Assembly (NCBI GenBank): GCA_047629355.1
Contig: JBLHWU010000001.1
Span: 21,889 to 85,888, forward strand
Reading direction: 5' to 3'
DNA length: 64,000 nucleotides
Origin: CAYUNA01 sp047629355
Lineage (GTDB): Bacteria; Bacteroidota; Bacteroidia; Chitinophagales; Saprospiraceae
Notes under the pieces: generated by a model
Told to the model about the DNA's origin: nothing
The model's input: only the letters and a program-made list of their open reading frames with translations
The model's database searches: none
Position numbers and translations under genes: made by a program
In this document: positions 7,437-16,734 of the stretch, piece after piece
Layout: every line of letters begins with the position of its first letter
Numbering within the stretch: position 1 is the first letter of the stretch

Positions 7437-8831
7437 ATTAAAAAAACAATAACACAGATTCTAATGGTCATCGCTATGCCCTTATTTTTAACCGCTCAAT
7501 CACCTACTAATCTAAATACAAACGTTGAATGGATTGCTGGATTTGACGATGCAACTGACATCGAAGAAGCTTATAATTTTGGACGATGAGCAGAAGAAAC
7601 GCAGCTTGGACTAGCGGCAGAAAGTATTGGTTTTCTGAGCGTTCCGACAGATTGGAACATCTATACAAATAGTCAAAAGGCACTTTATATTATCAATGAT
7701 AAACGCATCTCCAGAAGTGACCTGGATTATGGGAATGGTCCCGTTTTAGGCTTGCCATTAGATGCTTTGAAAGACCATTTGAGTGATTTGGCGCAGAATT
7801 ATGCTGACGGGTTATTGACGAATAATCAATTTTCGCATACTGGTGAAAACGGTTGAGGACCTTTTGATAGAATCGATAATAATCCCGTTTGGGGAAATGC
7901 TGCCAACTGCCATGAATTCTTGACGCGCGCCGAAAGCTTAGCTGGTTTCTGGACAAGCAGTAATTGTAATCCGCTACCGATTGAGCAAGCGATTTATGGC
8001 TGGTTGTACGGAGGAGCAGAAAGCAATTGGGGCATCGGCAAGCAATGTTACTGCAAGACCAAGACTTATCAATGAACCTTTAGGGATTTAGCAATGATTA
8101 TTCCTCGCCGTCAAGTGAAGTTTTTTTGGTCGTTAGTCTAATTGAAGCAGTAAATGGGGGTTATGACCCTTTTAACCTTGGTGCTTGGGTCGATAATGAT
8201 ACATTGATCATAGTAAACATTTTAGACCCTGTTAATAATGGTTCTTGTAATTATACCATGCCCGCTTCTGCTCATGGTGTTTTGCCGATAGAATTGACTG
8301 ATTTTTATGGTCGAAAAAAATGAGCAAAATGTTAACTTGACCTAGCTTACTGGAACAGAGCAAAATAACGCTTATTTCAGTGTAGAATACAGTAATAATG
8401 GAAAGGAATTTTCTAAAATTGGTAGCGTAGCAGGTAGCGGTAATTCACAAACAACGCAGACTTATCATTTCATGCATGAAAATCCAGAAAACGGAATTAA
8501 TTACTATCGGTTGCAGTAATTTGACGAAGATGGTACGAGTAGCTTTTCTAAAATAATTGCCGTTAAATATGTAAAAAATTAGATTGCCAGCATATATCCA
8601 AGCCCTATTATGGGCAATTTTTTAAATATTAATTTGACCGCAGAGGAGGACCAAAAAATTGAAGTTGCCGTTTACAATACAGGCAATCAGTTGGTTACAA
8701 AATTCAAGGTTGATTTGGAAAATGGCTTGAATCGAGAGACTTTAGCAACCGCTGATTTTGCCAAAGGGTTTTATACAATGGTTGTTTCTAATCATCAAAA
8801 AATGAAGGTCATGCGGTTTTCTAAAAACTAA
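7437..8831 (+). pseudogene. Decayed CAP/SCP-domain secreted protein with T9SS type A tail
   Basis: Read through its lesions, this is a secreted protein of about 460 residues: signal peptide (KKTITQILMVIAMPLFLTAQ), a CAP/SCP (PR-1-like) domain with FSHTGENG and an HRQAMLLQDQ segment (8031-8062), an LPIELTDFYG linker, and a Por-secretion type A tail (8588-8831). Lesions: the expected start codon is ATT (7437); in-frame stops include TGA at 7587 and at the Trp-like position after GENG, TAG before LTGTEQNN, and TAA after YYRLQ; two opposite frameshifts lie near 8030 and at an A run near 8316. Most stops fit Trp or Gln codons changed by single transitions, the pattern of neutral decay rather than recoding, since neighbouring genes use normal stops. 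Confidence 0.85.
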
Positions 8832-9082
8832 TGATGTATTTTTTTAGCCTATTTTTGTCTTTAAGGAATGAGGAAAGAATGAACTTATAAGCGTATATTA
8901 GAACGTTAGAAAGTATTAAATTATGTGCCTATAAGCTCCATATGTTTTAAAATAACATCAAAGTAAAATCCCCCCATTTCATCCCCCATCCTTGCGTATC
9001 CCAATTTTTTTCTGCAATTTTGAAGTGTATTTAAACTAATTTTACCCTTACAACCAATTTTTTCAAACCAAAACCCTCATAA

Positions 9083-10096
9083 ATGACGTTGACTTACACG
9101 CAAAAAAAGCTGATTGTCTTCTTTAAAAATCGCTTATTCACAGATTTAATCTGCTGGACAATCCTGTTTTTATTGATTATTGGCACCTTGACCGTTGACC
9201 TTTGGCGACAAAGTGAGGGTATGGTGGATGCCTTGGGTAATTCAATGAGTTTTAGCGATTTTGTCAATGAAAGAAGCATTGCTGATGCCAATGAAAGTTT
9301 TTTAAATGCCTTTCAAATTATCGCCATAGAAAGTCTACTTTTCTTGATTGGAATGATGATTGTAGTCTATTTTAACCTGATTTTTCTAAAAAAACGACTG
9401 CTCAATACCCGCTTAACAAAATGGGAACGATACGGTTGGTATTTGTCTTCCGTCATTATTTTATCCTTGGCTTTAGGCTTACTTTGGACGTATATTGGCG
9501 ATGCTTTCTCCACATATTTTCGGACAGATATTCAATTTCTCTTTGCCTCAATCGTCAACTTTGGTGCAGCCATTTTGTCCACGGGAATGTTGATGATGAA
9601 AGAACTCAAAGATGCCCGTGCCCAAGTCAATAATTTGCGAAAAGAAATCGCAGTTATCAAAATCGAACAAGAAGCACAGCAACAAGAAAACAAGCAAGAA
9701 GACCTCACATTTTATACCAATCACATTAAAGTTGGCTCCAAAAAGAAGTGGCAAATCGTGCCTTACGAAGACATCTATTTTTTCAAAGGTGGTGGCAATG
9801 ACCCGCAAATTTTCACCAAAACGGGCAAAATCTGGGGCAGTAGCAAACTCGAAGAATACAATTATTTTCTACCGAAAGATAAATTTATCCGAGTCCACCG
9901 TAGCTATATCATCGCCAAAGAATGGGTACGCGAGCGCGATGGAAATACGTTGTATTTAGCCAATAAAGACGGCATTTTTTTGACAGACAAGGAAGGGGAA
10001 AAATTAGGTGTTCCAATCAGTGAATCCTACATGAAACAAGTCGAGGAAGATGCCTTTTTGATGTTTGAACAAGAGATTACGGTGGATAAGCCCTAA
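9083..10096 (+). CDS. Membrane-anchored LytTR DNA-binding regulator
   Basis: A 337-residue protein with four membrane segments (about 22-41, 75-100, 118-138, 150-172), a short coiled coil (175-210) and a C-terminal LytTR DNA-binding domain (about 212-320) containing VPYEDIYFFKGGGND and FIRVHRSYIIAKEWV. LytTR domains bind paired short repeats upstream of target genes. Here the domain is tethered to the membrane without a receiver domain, a one-component design frequent in Bacteroidota, so the membrane part is likely the sensor. No histidine kinase is adjacent; a separate LytS/LytR pair lies at 17.6-20.3 kb. The ATG at 9083 directly precedes the first hydrophobic region. Targets cannot be read from the sequence. 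Confidence 0.85.
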   Translation: MTLTYTQKKLIVFFKNRLFTDLICWTILFLLIIGTLTVDLWRQSEGMVDALGNSMSFSDFVNERSIADANESFLNAFQIIAIESLLFLIGMMIVVYFNLIFLKKRLLNTRLTKWERYGWYLSSVIILSLALGLLWTYIGDAFSTYFRTDIQFLFASIVNFGAAILSTGMLMMKELKDARAQVNNLRKEIAVIKIEQEAQQQENKQEDLTFYTNHIKVGSKKKWQIVPYEDIYFFKGGGNDPQIFTKTGKIWGSSKLEEYNYFLPKDKFIRVHRSYIIAKEWVRERDGNTLYLANKDGIFLTDKEGEKLGVPISESYMKQVEEDAFLMFEQEITVDKP

Positions 10097-10104
10097 TTTA
10101 TCTT

Positions 10105-10205
10105 GGTTCTTTGACAAATCCCGTGGAATACCATATTGCTTGAACTTTAAGAAGCGAGAAAATCTTACGATTTTCGAGCTTCAAAAAACACAGTCCCTTT
10201 GTTAA
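10105..10205. mobile_element. Three-hairpin element, truncated copy A
   Basis: Starts with the terminal repeat GGTTCTTTGACAAAT, identical to the left end of the complete element at 52713-52934, and contains hairpin 1 (10151-10182, GAAGCGAG...CGAGCTTC). Hairpin 2 and most of hairpin 3 are deleted: the sequence jumps to TCCCTTTG, normally found near the right end. No right terminal repeat remains. Confidence 0.65.
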
Positions 10206-10236
10206 AACGGCTCTACTAAATTCATCTATGAATCAT

Positions 10237-12540
10237 TTATTTTTCCAAAAACCATTTTCGAATCACCGCTTCCGTCACCTTATTATTTGGCGAAAACGAG
10301 GTGTTTTCCAATCCACGATGGCCTAAATACGACGGAAATTTCCACCATAAAATACCTTGACACCAAGGCTGTTTGTGAATGCTTTCAAAAACGATTTCAT
10401 AACAGCGTTTTTGATGCTCTTCATTGAAAGAATGGTCGGGTTCGGCGTGTGGATTCAGCCAAGGCATCTCAATGCTACGAAAGCCAATTTCTGTAAAAAT
10501 AATGGGTTTCTTTTCTCGTTTATAAACAGCCTCTATCTTTTTAATCGCTTCTTGAAACCCCGCCTTCAATTCTTTATCCGACGCCTTGTTATTTTTACTC
10601 AATGGATAATAGCAATTCAAACCAATATAATCAAATTCGTCCCAAAAAGTCAGCTTTTCAAATTCATCGCCCCAATTGGACGCATAAGTCAACTTCCCAG
10701 AATACAATCCACGGATTTTTTTTAGCATCTTCCGCCAGTCATCCGGACGATTCAGCGTCGCTTTCACGAATTCTGTGCCGACGCACAACACCTCCATTTC
10801 GTGAATTTCTGCCATCATCGCATAGTGCAAAATCCATTGATAATAATTGTCAAACCATAGCTGCCAATCCGCTTCGCTATCCATGTCCACTTCGCCTGGC
10901 CAACTGCCACCACCGACCCAAATTTGTGGTTTCAGCATCACTGTCATGCCCCGATTTTGCGCCATCCGCGCGGAATGCACGATGCTTTCATCATTCTCGC
11001 CACCCGCACTATTGGCAATCGAAATAGTTGTTGGTTTTCGGGGATCTCGCATAAAGGTGTAAGGAACAAGCGCGGTTGCATTTGCGCCTAAATCAACTTG
11101 CTTTTCCAAGGATTTTGTTGCTTCTCGACTGATGTAGCCGTTATAAATCCGATAGCCTTCGTGCGCGAAATTAAAGCCTTTTAGGTAAGGCATTTCTGGT
11201 CTTTTTTTAGTCAAAACATCTATCGTTTTTGACGCCAACCACTGCTGCCAACCTTCCTCTAATTTCACAATTTCCTGCGCTCCAAATGTTCGATTTAAAT
11301 ACTGTGTCAAAAAGACTTCTTTGGTAGAATTTTCCAATAAAAATTCCACAAAACTCGCGGACAAACAACCATTTAAATAACGAGAGGTACTTCCTTTTTC
11401 TTCATTTAAAATATCAGCCAATGGCAAAATATTCCCAGAATCATACAATTTCTTCGCCCAATATTGATACCCTTTTCGCTGCCATTTTTTAGTAAAACAA
11501 ATCGCCAAACCACGCTCCAACGCCAATGTTTTCGGTTCCCCTAAAAACTGTCGCAGCAGCAACTCATTTTCCTTTCCAATAAAATTATCACTATACGTTT
11601 CATTCAAAACGGTATGCACGCTATTTGACTTAAAATGTACATCCGATTGGTCGGTATTTCCAATTATTAAGCCCTTCTCTTCGGCAGACCGATAAAGGCA
11701 GTATTTAATCGTTGGAATTTCTTTTTTGGTGTTTAAAAATGCGCGAATTTCAGCAACATTCTCTTCGCACTTTTTTCTAACAATCCCCGCTTGCGCTTCA
11801 TTCAATTCTGTCCGTTTGATAAATTCAAAATGCTTCGTCGAAGGCATCGAATCAGGTTGCATAGAGAAGTCAAAATGCACCTTTTTATCGAATGCCCAAG
11901 TCTCTGCATGAAAATTTCCATTGATGATTCGCTGCTGATTTTGAAAAATTTCGTAGCCCCACGATGACCAATTTAGCAAATACTCTTCTTTTTCAATAAA
12001 GTCTTTTAAATAAGTCAAAACGGCAGTATTATTCAAGCCCGTAATCACCTGCATCGGCATTTGTGGGTTCAATGGATTTGGATAAAAAGGTAAGCGTAAA
12101 ACCGTCGTCGCATCCAAAAATTTTTTCTCATCAAAAAGTAAATGGTTTTCATTTATCAAAAACGGTAACTTTTCTTGAACTTTTGCTATCCAAGGATTCG
12201 AAGTTGCTGTTCCCAAAAGAATGACCATTTTTTCTACAAAATCTTGCGCTGATAATTCATTGGCAGGCAGCGATTTTATCTTCACTTTATTGTAGCCATA
12301 TTCTCCTTCTAATTTTTTCACCATCGTTTTCCATTCTTCTGCCGTCTCCTGATTATCGGCAGGATAAACCAGCATCACCGTTTCTGACGACCACATTTCT
12401 TCCACTAACGCTCGTTGATTTGGCAACTCATTCGCAGATTTTTCTGGTGGATTTTGCTGTCCGTTAATTTGACAAGACAGAAAGGAAAGAAGAAAGCAGA
12501 TTTTGAAAAAAAAGGAAAGATTCATACTATTTTTTATCAT
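10237..12540 (-). CDS. Lipoprotein with C-terminal GH113-like glycoside hydrolase domain
   Basis: A 767-residue protein. A lipoprotein-type signal ends LLSFLSCQ (Cys near 23). Residues of about 40-470 form a region with M1/gluzincin-like helical character (for example LALERGLAICFTKKW and LNGCLSASFVEFLLEN) but no HExxH zinc motif. Residues 475-767 form a TIM-barrel glycosidase resembling family GH113 (beta-mannanases): KGFNFAHEGY, MLKPQIWVGGGSWPG, CVGTEF (Glu about 590, candidate acid/base) and IIFTEIGFRS (Glu about 684, candidate nucleophile). Both catalytic glutamates appear to be present. It may degrade mannan-type polysaccharide at the cell surface. It has no SusC/SusD neighbours, so it is not part of a typical utilisation locus. 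The ATG at 12540 and an internal ATG at residue 6 both give a signal peptide. Confidence 0.75.
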   Translation of the reverse strand: MIKNSMNLSFFFKICFLLSFLSCQINGQQNPPEKSANELPNQRALVEEMWSSETVMLVYPADNQETAEEWKTMVKKLEGEYGYNKVKIKSLPANELSAQDFVEKMVILLGTATSNPWIAKVQEKLPFLINENHLLFDEKKFLDATTVLRLPFYPNPLNPQMPMQVITGLNNTAVLTYLKDFIEKEEYLLNWSSWGYEIFQNQQRIINGNFHAETWAFDKKVHFDFSMQPDSMPSTKHFEFIKRTELNEAQAGIVRKKCEENVAEIRAFLNTKKEIPTIKYCLYRSAEEKGLIIGNTDQSDVHFKSNSVHTVLNETYSDNFIGKENELLLRQFLGEPKTLALERGLAICFTKKWQRKGYQYWAKKLYDSGNILPLADILNEEKGSTSRYLNGCLSASFVEFLLENSTKEVFLTQYLNRTFGAQEIVKLEEGWQQWLASKTIDVLTKKRPEMPYLKGFNFAHEGYRIYNGYISREATKSLEKQVDLGANATALVPYTFMRDPRKPTTISIANSAGGENDESIVHSARMAQNRGMTVMLKPQIWVGGGSWPGEVDMDSEADWQLWFDNYYQWILHYAMMAEIHEMEVLCVGTEFVKATLNRPDDWRKMLKKIRGLYSGKLTYASNWGDEFEKLTFWDEFDYIGLNCYYPLSKNNKASDKELKAGFQEAIKKIEAVYKREKKPIIFTEIGFRSIEMPWLNPHAEPDHSFNEEHQKRCYEIVFESIHKQPWCQGILWWKFPSYLGHRGLENTSFSPNNKVTEAVIRKWFLEK

Positions 12541-12602
12541 TTTTATTGAGTACTAAATGTGGCGTTATTGATACTTTCACTTATTAAATAAATGTTCTAA
12601 TC

Positions 12603-12682
12603 CCACGGTATGTAGCCTTCGGACTAAACTTAGATGACTGGATTTAGCGTAGCCTGAAGGCTACACACCAGAGGATTACGAC
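12603..12682. repeat. Imperfect hairpin repeat
   Basis: GTATGTAGCCTTCGG is answered by CCTGAAGGCTACACAC, with a second inner pairing between ACTAAA and TTTAG. It lies between two leftward genes and could act as a processing or termination structure. Confidence 0.45.
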
Positions 12683-12701
12683 ATTTATTAAAGAACTACT
12701 T

Positions 12702-13481
12702 TTAAGGACAGCCTTCAAACGCATTAGCTGCATTCAACAACCGATTGCCATACCAAGAATACAACTCGCCATCCACCAATTCCACCACCGCATTCGGACA
12801 GATTGCCTTAAAATCAGCGATGTGCTTTTCTTTAAATGGAAAAGGCTCGGAGGACAATAAAATCACTTCGGGATTCATTTCTACTAATGTTTCCAGTGTT
12901 ATTTCTGGATACCTTTCCTGCTCTTCTAACAAATTTTTAAAGCCCGCAAAGCGCATCATTTCATTGATAAATGTATCACCACCTGCCACCATATATGGCT
13001 CGCGCCAAATAAAATATACCGCCGTTTGCAAAGTAGGTTGCTTGGGTAAGTTCGCAAATTTTTCTTGAATATTTTCCACTAAAATATCCGCTTCCGACGG
13101 TTTCCCAACCAATGCCCCTACCCTGTTTATCATATCCAAAGCGTCGTCCAAATTTTTAATATCGCTAATCCAAACAGGATATTTCTCGGCTAAGGCTTCG
13201 ACTTGTGCTTGGTCATTTTCCTCTTTATTGGCGATTATTAAATCGGGTTTTAACGCATCAATTCGGTCTAAATGATAAGTTTTTGTTCCGCCAATTCGCT
13301 GTTTGGAACGAAACCATTTTTCGGGATGCACACAGAATTTCGTGATGCCAACGACCTCTTCTTCCAAGCCTAAATAATAGAGCAATTCCGTTTGAGAAGG
13401 GACGAGGGAGATGATGCGTTTTGGTGGAAACGGGAGGGCGATTTGACGGTTAAGTTGGTCTGTGAAAGTTCTATTCTGCAT
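12702..13481 (-). CDS. BtuF-like helical-backbone metal/cobalamin-binding protein
   Basis: A 259-residue protein of the periplasmic-binding-protein 2 (BtuF/FhuD-like) fold: RIISLVPSQTELLYYLGL at 22-39, GGTKTYHLDRIDALKPDLII, a long central helix, and YMVAGGDTFINEMMRFAG in the second lobe. Family members bind vitamin B12, haem or ferric chelates and deliver them to an ABC importer. No signal peptide or lipobox is seen at the chosen ATG, unusual for a periplasmic receptor but common among the stand-alone forms in Bacteroidota. No permease or ATPase gene is adjacent and no cobalamin riboswitch was recognised upstream. It sits just after a DUF1684 gene (6 bases apart) and is probably co-transcribed with it. 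Confidence 0.75.
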   Translation of the reverse strand: MQNRTFTDQLNRQIALPFPPKRIISLVPSQTELLYYLGLEEEVVGITKFCVHPEKWFRSKQRIGGTKTYHLDRIDALKPDLIIANKEENDQAQVEALAEKYPVWISDIKNLDDALDMINRVGALVGKPSEADILVENIQEKFANLPKQPTLQTAVYFIWREPYMVAGGDTFINEMMRFAGFKNLLEEQERYPEITLETLVEMNPEVILLSSEPFPFKEKHIADFKAICPNAVVELVDGELYSWYGNRLLNAANAFEGCP

Positions 13482-13487
13482 GCCTTT

Positions 13488-14105
13488 TTAGTGTTTTTTC
13501 TCTTTCCCAAAATTCCGCTCCCCCGCTACAATTTCCACTTCCAAATGATTCTCCTTCGGCGGAATCGGGCAGTTATAACCATCTGAATAATGACACCAAG
13601 GATTGTACGTTTTATTAAAATCGATTGTCATTTTTCCATCTACAATATCCGTTGTTTTGAAGTCGAGGTAGCGACCGCCACCGTAAGTCGTTTCGCTGTT
13701 TGTCCAATCCCGAAAAGGAAGGAAAAGATAGTCTTGAAAGCCCGGCATTTTCGCCAAACGCAGATTTTGATAGACTGCTAATTGGTGTTCCGTGCTGTCT
13801 ATTTTAAACGTGAAAACACCGTATTTTTTGTAGGGCTTCAACATCCCGCTGTACGTTGCCATTTCAGACGGCTTAGCATCGGGCGTCAATGCAAAATTTG
13901 CTTCAATTGCGTAGGTCGAATCGGCTTCAAAAAAGCGGAGATATTTTAACTCTTTCTCTTTTAGTGGCGACCGTTCGTCTTTGATAAAATCTTGTTTGTA
14001 ATGCTCGCGATGTTGCTCGATTTGATAGGCATAAGATAAGGTGTCTTGGGCGGATAATTGGTGTCCGAAGACGAAGATAAAAAGGAAGGTTGCTATGTTT
14101 TTCAT
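13488..14105 (-). CDS. Secreted DUF1684 protein
   Basis: A 205-residue protein with a signal peptide (1-19, ending LSAQ). The C-terminal half has the DUF1684 hallmarks: FLPFRDWTNSETTYGGGRY, then FNKTYNPWCHYSDGYNCPIP and ENHLEVEIVAGERNF. The conserved Cys, His and Pro residues of this segment suggest a binding or catalytic pocket, but no reaction is established for the family. It is the upstream partner of the BtuF-like gene with only 6 bases between them. Confidence 0.85.
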   Translation of the reverse strand: MKNIATFLFIFVFGHQLSAQDTLSYAYQIEQHREHYKQDFIKDERSPLKEKELKYLRFFEADSTYAIEANFALTPDAKPSEMATYSGMLKPYKKYGVFTFKIDSTEHQLAVYQNLRLAKMPGFQDYLFLPFRDWTNSETTYGGGRYLDFKTTDIVDGKMTIDFNKTYNPWCHYSDGYNCPIPPKENHLEVEIVAGERNFGKEKKH

Positions 14106-14465
14106 AAATTATTTTTCAAAGATTTTGCTGTATTCACAAAATACGACAAAATTTCTTTGAAAAATGGAGAGAATCAGCTTTTTTAACTTAGCAATAAACC
14201 TACGAGGTGGCTTGAACCCACCACGTAGGTAAGATTGATTGGTTCTGTTGTTCATTGTTTTGCTTCGACCTTAGAAATTTTGGCGTTAAGAAATTCTAAT
14301 TGAAATAGCTAAAGAAAAACCATGTTTGAGTCCGACGTTAGGAGGGCGAATTTGGTTTTGATTGCTATTTCAATTAGGATTTTAGCCAAAATATCGCCAG
14401 TCTTGATTTTTTTGCTTCTTTTTTCGTCAAAAAAAAAAGAAGAAGGAAAATTAAAATAGAACCAA
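14106..14465. other. Gap carrying two hairpin repeats
   Basis: No gene. It holds a small perfect-stem hairpin, CTACGAGGTGG against CCACCACGTAGG (about 14199-14230), and the longer inverted repeat 14237-14467. Confidence 0.6.
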
Positions 14466-14467
14466 TC
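14237..14467. repeat. Inverted repeat ending GATTGGTTCT / AGAACCAATC
   Basis: Perfect 10-bp ends (14237-14246, 14458-14467) enclose a second, longer pairing: TTTTGGCGTTAAGAAATTCTA and onward to AATTGAAATAGC (from about 14279) against GCTATTTCAATT with the related downstream AGGATTTTAGCCAAAA (to about 14393). The right end reaches the last codons of the 174-residue gene (stop at 14466), so an insertion here may have reshaped that 3' end. No coding capacity. Confidence 0.55.
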
Positions 14468-14990
14468 ACAACTTATCCGACCAATAAAATTTTTCATTTG
14501 TCCTTTTGATGGTGAACCTTTCACCTTTTGATATGCCAATCTCATTGACTTGAATTCCACCACCAATTTTTCCAGAAATTGATTCATAAAGTACCCAATT
14601 ATTTATTCCTAATAATTCCATTCTATCCTCATTTGCTGATTGAATAATAAACCTAAAACAAACGTTTTCTTCTATCTTTTTTCCAAGAAAATTAAGTGAA
14701 TTAGGAAGTATCATTCCTGTATTAGTTGAAATATCAATTGTTATGGTATCCCCATTTTGAAACCAACTACCTTCTCTGTATTTCCAGACCGGTAGTTCCT
14801 TGTTTGTATCAGATATAACCACTTTGTTGTCTAAAAATTTAATCCAAAAACTAAAATCCATGCTAAATATTCCATCATTTTCTTTTTCAAATTCTCTTGA
14901 TTCAAGTACCCAAATTCCATTTAAATCAACTTCCTGAACATCACATCGAAAAAATAGCAAAGTAATAAATAGTAAACAAGTCAATCTCAT
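14466..14990 (-). CDS. Lipocalin-sized lipoprotein, paralogue of the gene at 16735
   Basis: A 174-residue protein with a lipoprotein-like signal (LLFITLLFFRCD, Cys 16). Not a recognised family, but it is a paralogue of the 174-residue protein encoded at 16735-17259. Shared landmarks in the same order are: NGIWVLE against NGVWELK; FWIKFLDNKVVIS against FWVKFSDERIIIS; GSWFQNGDTITIDI against GKWHQSSDTIFIKI; and C-terminal FTIKRTNEKFYWSDK against FTMKKTAEKFQWSDK. The WxL/GxW pattern of beta strands is reminiscent of small lipocalin-like stress or copper-type proteins, but that is only a guess. The pair flanks a VWA-rhodanese gene, all on the minus strand. Confidence 0.65.
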   Translation of the reverse strand: MRLTCLLFITLLFFRCDVQEVDLNGIWVLESREFEKENDGIFSMDFSFWIKFLDNKVVISDTNKELPVWKYREGSWFQNGDTITIDISTNTGMILPNSLNFLGKKIEENVCFRFIIQSANEDRMELLGINNWVLYESISGKIGGGIQVNEIGISKGERFTIKRTNEKFYWSDKL

Positions 14991-15003
14991 TTTCTAAAGT
15001 TTA

Positions 15004-15037
15004 GGTTTGCCGTCAGTCAAAAAACAACTGACGGCAA
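15004..15037. repeat. Perfect-stem hairpin after the VWA-rhodanese gene
   Basis: TTTGCCGTCAGT pairs with ACTGACGGCAAA. No T run follows on the minus strand, so it may be an RNA-processing or attenuating structure between two cotranscribed genes. Confidence 0.5.
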
Positions 15038-15047
15038 ATAGTTATTT

Positions 15048-16697
15048 TTAATTCTTCACCAACGTCCCCTCAAATTCCAACTCCTCACTATTGACCGGCA
15101 CTAAATCCTTTAACTCATACAAATCCTTATAACCATACCCATACAAATTAATAAATGTAGGAATATTCAAGGCCAACGGCTTGCTTTTCGCCGCAAAACT
15201 CATTGGGTCACCCAAAATATTATTATTGCAGTAAATCAAAATGCGCGTATCTTTAGAAGGGATAATTTTCGCCAATTTATCGGCGGTAAAATCAGAGAAA
15301 TTTAAATGAATTGCTCCTTTTAAATGCTTGCCATCATAAGCATGTTTCGAGCGCGTATCTAAAATAATCGTGCCTCTCTCTTGCGCCATTTTTTGAAATT
15401 TAGCAACACTCAACATCCGCTTTTTTCGATAATCTTCGACCTCTTTCGTCATTTGCGTAAAGCCTGGATAATCCACCAATGCGCTTGAATAAGTCGGCAT
15501 ACTTGTTATTTCTTCCATCACCAAACCTTTCCCTACCGCCTGATTCTGAATAGATTGCAGCATTGAATTTTCAAAATTAGCCCCCCCCGTCACTGGTGTA
15601 TTTTGAGTTAAAAATTGCTTGCGTTGGCTGTTTAAATTTTGAATTTGTGCGTTTATTTGCGACCGTTCCGCTGTTTTTTCTTCAATCACCAAAACAATGG
15701 AATCCATATTTAAATTAAAAAATTCAGTTGGTAGATTTTCACTTTTTGTCAATACTTTTTTATCCTTTTTATACGCATCGACCAAGTCCCATTTTTCATT
15801 AGAATAACTTTTCGAGGATTTAAAAGCTGCCCGTTCGACGGTATTTGCTAAACTGTAAGACGAGGCATTGGCATCTTGTCGCTGCATGTTTTCCTTGCGT
15901 GTTTTGCCTTCATTTCCATACGAAATATAGGTATCATTTAGTTCCTCATTCAATTTAGAAATCTCTTTATCATACGGCGATTCTACATAAATCGTCTGCG
16001 CATTGTGGTCGATACTCGCGAACTCTCCGCCTGCCAACACTGCGCCACTTTGCCACTGCAAAGCAATGCCTTGTTCCTGTGGTCCACAGAAAATTGTGTT
16101 GATTAAAATGTCTCGCTGTTTCGCTATTTTCACTACTTCTCGGTAATTGACAGGACCTTGCGCGAAAGATTCATTACCTGCAATATATATCATCCGCAAG
16201 CTATTTTCGCTATTGTTCCACTGCAATTCATTGAGGGATTTTTGCATCACCAAACCGCAATATTCTTGGCTACCACCAGTGCTCAAGGAAAATAATTCCT
16301 CCGATATTTTGTCCATATCTCTAGTAAAACTAGCAACTTGACGAATCCAATTGTTCGCCCCGTAATTATTCGAGCCAAACTCATACAGCGCAATTTCCAC
16401 TGGTGGCGTTTCTCCGTTTCGCTTCAAAGTAGATAGCTCGTTGACGATTTTCCAAAGCTGCGATTTGGTTTGTTCGATTAAGCCGTTCATTGAGCCTGAT
16501 GTGTCGAGGAGGAGCGCGAGTTGGATGACATTTTCGTTGCTATCGCCTGTGTTGGTTTCAGCGGTTGTCGTTGGTTCGGGGTTAGGTTCTGAAAACCAGT
16601 TTTTGATAAAATTACTGGCTTTGATTTGGACGGTCATTCCGATGATAAATAAGGAAATGAGAGTGAATGCTCCGATTAATACTTTTGTATTTTTCAT
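15048..16697 (-). CDS. Membrane-anchored VWA domain protein fused to a rhodanese-like domain
   Basis: A 549-residue protein: one N-terminal membrane segment (about 6-26), an Asn/Thr/Pro-rich linker, a von Willebrand A domain (about 57-270) with an intact MIDAS start LLLDTSGSMNG (Asp 65), a Gln/Asn-rich helical region (about 280-420), and a C-terminal rhodanese-like domain (about 430-530) with GTIILDTRSKHAYDGKHLKG and the active-site loop IYCNNN (Cys 490). The domains suggest an envelope-facing metal-dependent protein-binding module joined to a possible sulfur-transfer or phosphatase-like module. The two flanking 174-residue paralogues are likely functional partners. No symbol is justified. 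Confidence 0.75.
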   Translation of the reverse strand: MKNTKVLIGAFTLISLFIIGMTVQIKASNFIKNWFSEPNPEPTTTAETNTGDSNENVIQLALLLDTSGSMNGLIEQTKSQLWKIVNELSTLKRNGETPPVEIALYEFGSNNYGANNWIRQVASFTRDMDKISEELFSLSTGGSQEYCGLVMQKSLNELQWNNSENSLRMIYIAGNESFAQGPVNYREVVKIAKQRDILINTIFCGPQEQGIALQWQSGAVLAGGEFASIDHNAQTIYVESPYDKEISKLNEELNDTYISYGNEGKTRKENMQRQDANASSYSLANTVERAAFKSSKSYSNEKWDLVDAYKKDKKVLTKSENLPTEFFNLNMDSIVLVIEEKTAERSQINAQIQNLNSQRKQFLTQNTPVTGGANFENSMLQSIQNQAVGKGLVMEEITSMPTYSSALVDYPGFTQMTKEVEDYRKKRMLSVAKFQKMAQERGTIILDTRSKHAYDGKHLKGAIHLNFSDFTADKLAKIIPSKDTRILIYCNNNILGDPMSFAAKSKPLALNIPTFINLYGYGYKDLYELKDLVPVNSEELEFEGTLVKN

Positions 16698-16734
16698 AAA
16701 AAAAGATATTTTTGATTTAGGTAAACAAGTTGAA

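Noticed and set aside
7437..8831. Stop-codon recoding (TGA read as Trp) in the CAP-domain gene
   Set aside because: Stops of all three kinds, two frameshifts and a lost start codon occur together, and neighbouring genes use ordinary stops.
10602..11027. A 141-residue plus-strand frame opposite the GH113-like gene
   Set aside because: Antisense to the catalytic domain; composition is that of a mirrored frame.
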